This document shows, piece after piece, positions 57,893 through 64,000 of a DNA stretch of 64,000 bases. This DNA is from Wuchereria bancrofti (taxonomy: Eukaryota > Nematoda > Chromadorea > Rhabditida > Onchocercidae): the NCBI GenBank assembly GCA_005281725.1, contig SSBO01000002.1, positions 758,902-822,901 on the forward strand. Direction: 5' to 3'. A program made the position numbers and the translations under genes. The first letter of the stretch is position 1. Every line of letters begins with the position of its first letter. A model generated the notes under the pieces. That model made no database searches and was not told where the DNA came from. It was given only the letters and a program-made list of their open reading frames with translations.

Positions 57893-58659
57893 AATGAACG
57901 ATAGCATAGAATTGTTGCCATTAATATGTATGTACTTTAAAACGATCAAATATCATGATGAATTTCTTCTTTCTCTCTCTCTTACATCTCATAAAAGATT
58001 GCTTGAATTTCTGTTGCAATATTTAAAAAGAGGGAACCACCCACCAATTCATTTCATTTCATTCAATTCCATTCAATTCCATTCAATTCGATTCAATTCC
58101 ATTCATTCATTCATTCATTTATCCAATCATTCAACCACTCACTTATTTGCTATTCAGTCGGATCACATTAATAACAGTTATCAGTACAGTAATCAATATA
58201 TGATAATACATTTATCATTGATAACGACGCCTTTATCACTCTCATTCACTCATCTCATCAATATTCCTTAACAATTAATGCAGAATTAAAAGAAGAAGAA
58301 AGAAGGTAAAAGATAAGGAAGAGAGGGAGAAGAACGAATGACAATGAATATATATATATATATATTACATCATTCAACATCTGTTACAATAACTAAAAGC
58401 AATTATCGTAAACTTTTTTTTTTTTTTTTTGAATAAAAGAAAGGGAGACAGAGAGAGGAAGAGAGAAAGAGGGAGAGAGAGAGAGATGAAAATGAATGAC
58501 AGAAAGAGAAATAGAAATAGTTATATTAATGAGAAATAATTAAGATCAATAATAGTAATCATAATAATCGATAATTTTACAGGTTTTTAAAAGTTACCGT
58601 AGCTAAAATGATAAAAGAAAGAAAAATTTTTGCAAGAAACGAAGCGAAAAAAGAAAAGA

Positions 58660-58728
58660 AGAAAGAGAGAAAGAAAGAATAAAAGAAAGAAAGAAAGAAA
58701 GGAAGGAAGGAAGGAAGAAAGAAAGAAC
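58660..58728. repeat. GAAA / GGAA tetranucleotide array
   Basis: GAAA units, then GGAA, then GAAA again. Confidence 0.8.
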
Positions 58729-61700
58729 ATTATTTACATATATACATAATTCAATAATGTCGTATATTCTACAAATGAAACAATCAATTATTACTGTTAT
58801 CAATTATTATCATTATCGTTATCACTATCACTGATAAATATTAATTAGAGAAATATAATGAACAAAATGATTTGTTGTTTTATGTAACTAATTTACCAAT
58901 ACAATGAGAAAATATAATAAATAAAAATATGAAATAAGTAAAGTTTAATAAATCATTTTACACTTTATTTCATTTCTTTACATTAATTGATAATTTTTTT
59001 TTTTTTTTTTGAAATGAATGAAATAGTTTTGACAAATTCAATGAAATGCTCAAATAATGCAAAGAAATTGCAAAAAAAAGAAAAAAAGAGAGAAACAATT
59101 TGATTTAAAAATTTGAAACGAAAAAAAAGCATAAATTTAAATTCCAGAAAAAAAGAGTGAAAATTTTTTAATTTGAAATCATAATTTAACATATGCTATC
59201 ATATCGTTGAATAAAGAAAAATCATTGCTTTTATAGGATTTAATGAAAAAAGAAGAAAAAAAGAAAGAATGTCGATATATAGATACAATTAAATAAGAAA
59301 GATGAATAAAGATGGGGCAAGAATTTAAAAAAAAAAAAAATAAATAAATTGAGCGAAAAATTGAATGGAGCAAAATGACAGCTACCATAAGTGTAAATTA
59401 CATTTTAAAAAAAAAAAACAAAGGAAAAAAAAAGAAATTCCTCTACTTAATATATACAAAACAAAAAACATTCTTACAAATTTTTATTAACAATTTCCTA
59501 TATTTATTTATATATCTTATCAAAATTTCACAAAACTTTTTTAATTTATACATAAAACAATTTCAATAAATGAAATTTAAAAAGAAAAAAAAGAAGATTA
59601 AATGATTTTAAATGAAAATATTTTATAAATATAATTTTGACAGCAAAACAAATTTGTGGTAATATATAAATTACTAATTTAACTAATATATATTAAGTGT
59701 TTGTAAAGTTTATTTCGCTCCTTTCATTTTACATTTTACAACAGCGCCATCTTCATTCCGCCCAAAAACCGGATCATATTTATATGAAAAATAAATTCTT
59801 TGATACGATACAAAATGATCTAATTAATTAAAGAGAAGAGAGAGAGAGAAAGGGAGGGAGAAGAGAGAGAGAGAGAGAGATGTGATGTATCATTTAAAAT
59901 AGTTTCCATGTTTATCGTTCATATCTGATAAGCAAATATAAACAACAAATATTTCAGATGTATTTTTTCTTTATTTTATATTGATTCTATCAATTAGCTA
60001 TTTTACTCATTTACACTTTATACCATTAATTAATATTTAATTAGAGAAAAATTAAGTAAATGGATGTTACCTCCTAATCTATCAAATAATTTTATGCTTT
60101 ACTAATTTAATCAATATAATAATTTATTGCGCTAAATTATGACTGATCTAAGCTTAAATTTAATTTAAAAAATGAATTTAAATTTAAATTTGTAAACGAC
60201 AAGTTTTAACATTTAATCCTAAATAAAACAATTAAAATATGTGAAAAATTACTTTTGTATATTATTTCCATTTTTTTTTTTGATTTTAATTACTATCAAA
60301 TAATTATTAACACTGCGCCATTTGCGTCTAATTCAGCAAATATTTTAAAGGAAATGTAAGGTGAAAAAAAAAAAAGATTATATCATTTGATTCAAATATA
60401 AATTCTATTGATTTATATATAAATAAAAGTAAAGTTAAGAATCATTTAATTAATAAATGTAAAGTTACGAATCTCACTTATTTACCATTTAATTGAGATA
60501 AATCTCAAAATAATGATTAACTGATTAATTAACACATTCATTAACTTTTCATTCCTCGTTTCTATCATTTTTGTTTATCTGTCTCTTTCCAAACATCAAT
60601 TAGCAATTAGGAAATGATATTTGTTAGCAAAAAAAGGAAAAGTAAAAAGAAAAAGAAAAGGAAAAAAAAGATATCGATGGAATTTTTATCCTCCCATTTT
60701 TCTTCCTTCTTTTCTCTATCTTTTTTTCTTTTTCTTCCCTATCATTTCTTCTTTTTTCTTTCCTCTCCATTAGTTGATGAAAATAATTTTAATGTGAATT
60801 TGAAAAATTAATTACGGAAGATGAGTAGGGAGAGAGGGAGAGAGAGAGGGAGAGAGGGAGAGACAGAGAGATGGAACGAGGAAGAAAAAGACAAATAGAA
60901 TTAAAAAAAAGAGGGAGCAAATTGAGAAAAAAAAAAAGTTAAGAAAAAGAAGAAATAACAACAATACATAAAAATGAGCAGCAGGTTGTATAAATATTTA
61001 ATTAATATTTAAATACAAAAAAAAAAAATTCTATTATTTCTTTGAATATTTCACAAATAAATGAACTAACTAATTAAATGAAAAAATTTGATAATTAGAT
61101 TAAAATTATTATTTAATTCTAATTTTAAACGTTTATAACTGCTACTGCTATTAATGCTAATAGCTAGGTAAGTATTTCTCCCTCGTTCTTACTAATTTGT
61201 CACTGTTATGCTTATTGATCATTAATTTCTATAGATGCTCTACCAAATGACCTTTAGTCTCTATTGTTTGTTTTAAGTTATCACAATTAGAGGCTAAAAA
61301 ATTTTACACAATCGTTCTCAGAGATAAACATCTTTTGAAATAATAACAATAAAAAAAAAAACTAGCGTACATATTTAAAAAAAGACTTTAAAAAAAAAAC
61401 ACACACACATATATGAAATATAAATTTTTAAATTCTGCATAATATCGTAGAAAAAGATAGAGGAGAAAAAGTTAATGTAATTAATTATACTTAATCAATT
61501 TTTAACTATTTCAAATATCATTTTCAATATCACGTTAATATCTTTTAATTTGTCAATAAATTCTATTTATAAACAACTAAACAAAATGAACAAAAAAAAG
61601 GGAAATGGTTAGTACGGTGTAAATGACGTAAAACCTACGAATAATATATAGCCAATGTTACGCAAGCGTGGAACAATACTGACACACGTCAAATTCTTTT

Positions 61701-61974
61701 TTTCTTTTTTTTTAAATTACCAATCTCTCACGAAAACAGGAAAAACTTCAACATGCCTTAATTAACTAATTAATTTAATTAATTAACTAACTAGTATAGT
61801 CTCTTCGTTTTCAATTATAAATTCAATTATTTATTTTAAAATATAAATACATAATAGTAAATACATAATACATAATAGTATGAAACCAATAGAAATACAA
61901 TGCATTTGGAAAAATGTAATAACATATTTTGGAAAATTTCATGAATTAATTAATTTAATTGAGAATATTTAATT

Positions 61975-62010
61975 AAATTTGCAATCAAATTTGAATCTGA
62001 TTGCAAATTT
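61975..62010. repeat. 12-bp hairpin
   Basis: AAATTTGCAATC at 61975-61986 pairs perfectly with 61999-62010 around a 12-base loop. Confidence 0.7.
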
Positions 62011-63649
62011 TCATTCTATTTACGTTCAACACTTATTTATCCTTCGCATTATTACTTAATGATATTTTATATATAACTTTTTAAACACATCAATTTTTAA
62101 TCACAATATTTCAGATAATTAAAAAAATTTTTCTTTTTTTTTTCCCCATTACACTATGAAATATAAATATATACTTTTTAGTTCAAAACATTAAATGAAT
62201 CATACAAAGTAAATGCATTTACAATTAAAATTGGATTGAAATTGAAAAAGTGAAATGGAATTTGAAGAAATAAAGAATGAACAAAGTATTCACAAATATT
62301 ATTGAAAGCAATAAAATTTAAGCGGAATATATGAAAGGTAAAATTTGTAAAAGGAATGCAAAAATGTTTGCTTTACTTTAAAAGAACAAGAGAGAAAGAG
62401 AGAGAGAGAGAGAGGGGGAGAGAGGGAGAAAGGGAGGGACGAAAAGAGAGAAAGTCCTTTTCTTCATTTTCCCTTATCTTGCTTTATTAAAAATGTAGGA
62501 ACAGTTACAGATATAATTGATTTGTTTAAGAAAACAAAAAAAAAAAAAAGGGGAAGAGAAAAGAAGAAAAGTACAAACATATAAGATGATTTGAAAAATC
62601 TTTTAAAAAATTTTTGAAAAAGAAAAACTAAAATTAAAATAAACCAAAAGTCAACATATGTATCGCATATAAACGAAAAAAAAAACAAAAAACAAAAGAA
62701 CAGGAGCAAAAAGAGGGAGGGAGAGAGAGGAAGAGCAGGATAAAAAGAAAAAAAAAAGAATAGAACAGGAAGAAAACAAATATGAACAATGAGGAAAAGA
62801 AAAATTTAACTTAAAAAAGATTGACTAAAAGTTAGATGATATGATGGCAAAGAAAGAAATGAATGAAAAAGCAGTAAAAATCAACATGGAAACAGAAGAA
62901 AAAGAAGGAGAGAGAGAAGAAAAAAAAAGAGAAATGAAAGATAATAATACATTTCCAAGATATTTTGTAATGACAGATCATTGATACAAATATAAGAGAG
63001 TATATACAAAGTTAAGATTTTTTTTTTTAAAACGAAAAAGAAAAGGAGAAAAAAAAATGAACGAAATTTTTTTTTATTTCTAATAGTTTGAAAAAAGGAT
63101 AAATTAAGAGGAAAAAAAACAACAGAAAAGGAAAGGAAAAAAATAGTTAATGTAAAATGAAGAGAATAAAATGGGAGAAAAAGATTTCAATTTTATCATA
63201 TTTTCGCATTTTTTTTAGTTTCAAAAAAAAAAACAAAAAAGAAACGAAAGATAATTAATCATATTTAATTGCTTTTTTTTTTGACAGTAGGAATAATATT
63301 TTTTTAGGGGATAAATTTGAAAAAATCATCATATTATTACCTACTGCTTAATTAACTATCTTAATTAATTAAAATATTATTAAAATCTTTTATTAGTAAC
63401 ATATTTGTGATATGTAATATGAAAATATACATATGATGTAATTAATATATACTTATAATTATTGAAAACATTTTTAATTAAATATCTTATAATAGCTAAT
63501 GAAAATATTGAAAGTGTAATATTTATCATTAAATAAAAATTTTTGAATGTAAACAATTGTCAACATTACGTAACAGTACAATGTATTAACCAAAACTACC
63601 ATTACTATCTTATATAATAGTGATAACGTTAGTCGTCAAGGATATTCGT

Positions 63650-63780
63650 TAATAATAATAATAATAACAATTAATGATAATAATAATAACTAATAGTAAT
63701 GATAATAATAATAATAATAAACAATAGTAGTAGCAACAATAATAATAATTATTATTATTATTACTATTATTATTATTAAT
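63650..63780. repeat. AAT / ATT microsatellite with internal foldback
   Basis: AAT repeats on the left switch to ATT on the right (AATAATTATTATT), so the array is self-complementary. Confidence 0.75.
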
Positions 63781-64000
63781 ATTATAATCAAAATATGAAA
63801 AAGGAACAAATGCTGAAATTGAGAAAAAAGAATGATAATAGTTTAAGCTAACACAGAAATATTGTTACTAGCATTGAAAGATGGGATAGGATGATTTAAA
63901 TTAATGCTAAAATGAAATGTTGATGACAAATGTCTTCCGTACAGTGAATATTTCATGTGACCTTTATTGAATGCTTGATGAAATTGATAATTCATTTCTA

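Larger units (their letters stand above)
50065..64000. other. Upstream region of the AUTS2-like gene, no gene recognised
   Basis: Open frames here are low-complexity products of A/T runs, GT/CA arrays and triplets. The first few hundred bases should include the promoter and 5' untranslated region. No tRNA, exon with good splice sites, or mobile element was recognised. Confidence 0.65.

Noticed and set aside
57834..58271. 145-residue plus-strand frame
   Set aside because: Starts in a GT microsatellite and runs through ATTCA repeats; its composition is that of the repeats.
58600..58803. Leu/Ser/Phe-rich minus-strand frame resembling membrane segments
   Set aside because: Direct translation of the GAAA/GGAA array.

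Overview
This is a very AT-rich eukaryotic window with long homopolymers and many microsatellites. The introns fit a nematode: most acceptors read TTTTCAG, TTTGCAG or TTTTAG, and donors are of the GTTAGT or GTAAGT type. The long introns would suit a spirurid or other AT-rich parasitic nematode, but that placement is inference and another AT-rich invertebrate is not excluded. I see no bacterial genes, operons, CRISPR arrays, rRNA or recognisable tRNA.

Layout: 1-11484 is non-coding and holds simple repeats, several palindromes and one G-quadruplex-type patch. A small plus-strand gene at 11502-13895 encodes UBL3, the membrane-anchored ubiquitin-fold protein, in four exons. The last exon is only 53 bases and carries the Cys-rich lipidation tail. 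After a 2.8 kb convergent intergenic region comes a large minus-strand gene, 50064 down to 16744. I could join it in phase through 12 exons into a protein of about 1190 residues. It carries the GRWCAMHIKIAYEIL block typical of the AUTS2 / fibrosin / Drosophila tay bridge family, plus a basic Arg/Glu/Lys-rich region and Ala-, Gln- and Pro-rich tails. One intron is about 15 kb. From 50065 to 64000 is upstream sequence with microsatellites and no gene I can support.

The two genes are convergent and I see no functional link between them. UBL3 should act at membranes and in vesicle sorting. The AUTS2-like protein should act in the nucleus as a partner of Polycomb and transcription complexes, going by its family.

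Two N gaps (28660-28669 and 47864-47885) are each flanked by near-identical copies of about 171 and 441 bases. These look like unmerged contig ends, so the window is somewhat inflated. Other points of interest are a 23-bp foldback with two G-U wobbles on the sense strand of the large intron (32841-32901), a GC-rich patch in the same intron, a 9-base tandem splice acceptor, an uncertain exon 7 start with an internal ATG, and clusters of ACGT cores. I do not see a clearly new biological system. The strongest points are the AUTS2-family gene model, the hidden UBL3 tail exon and the hairpin.
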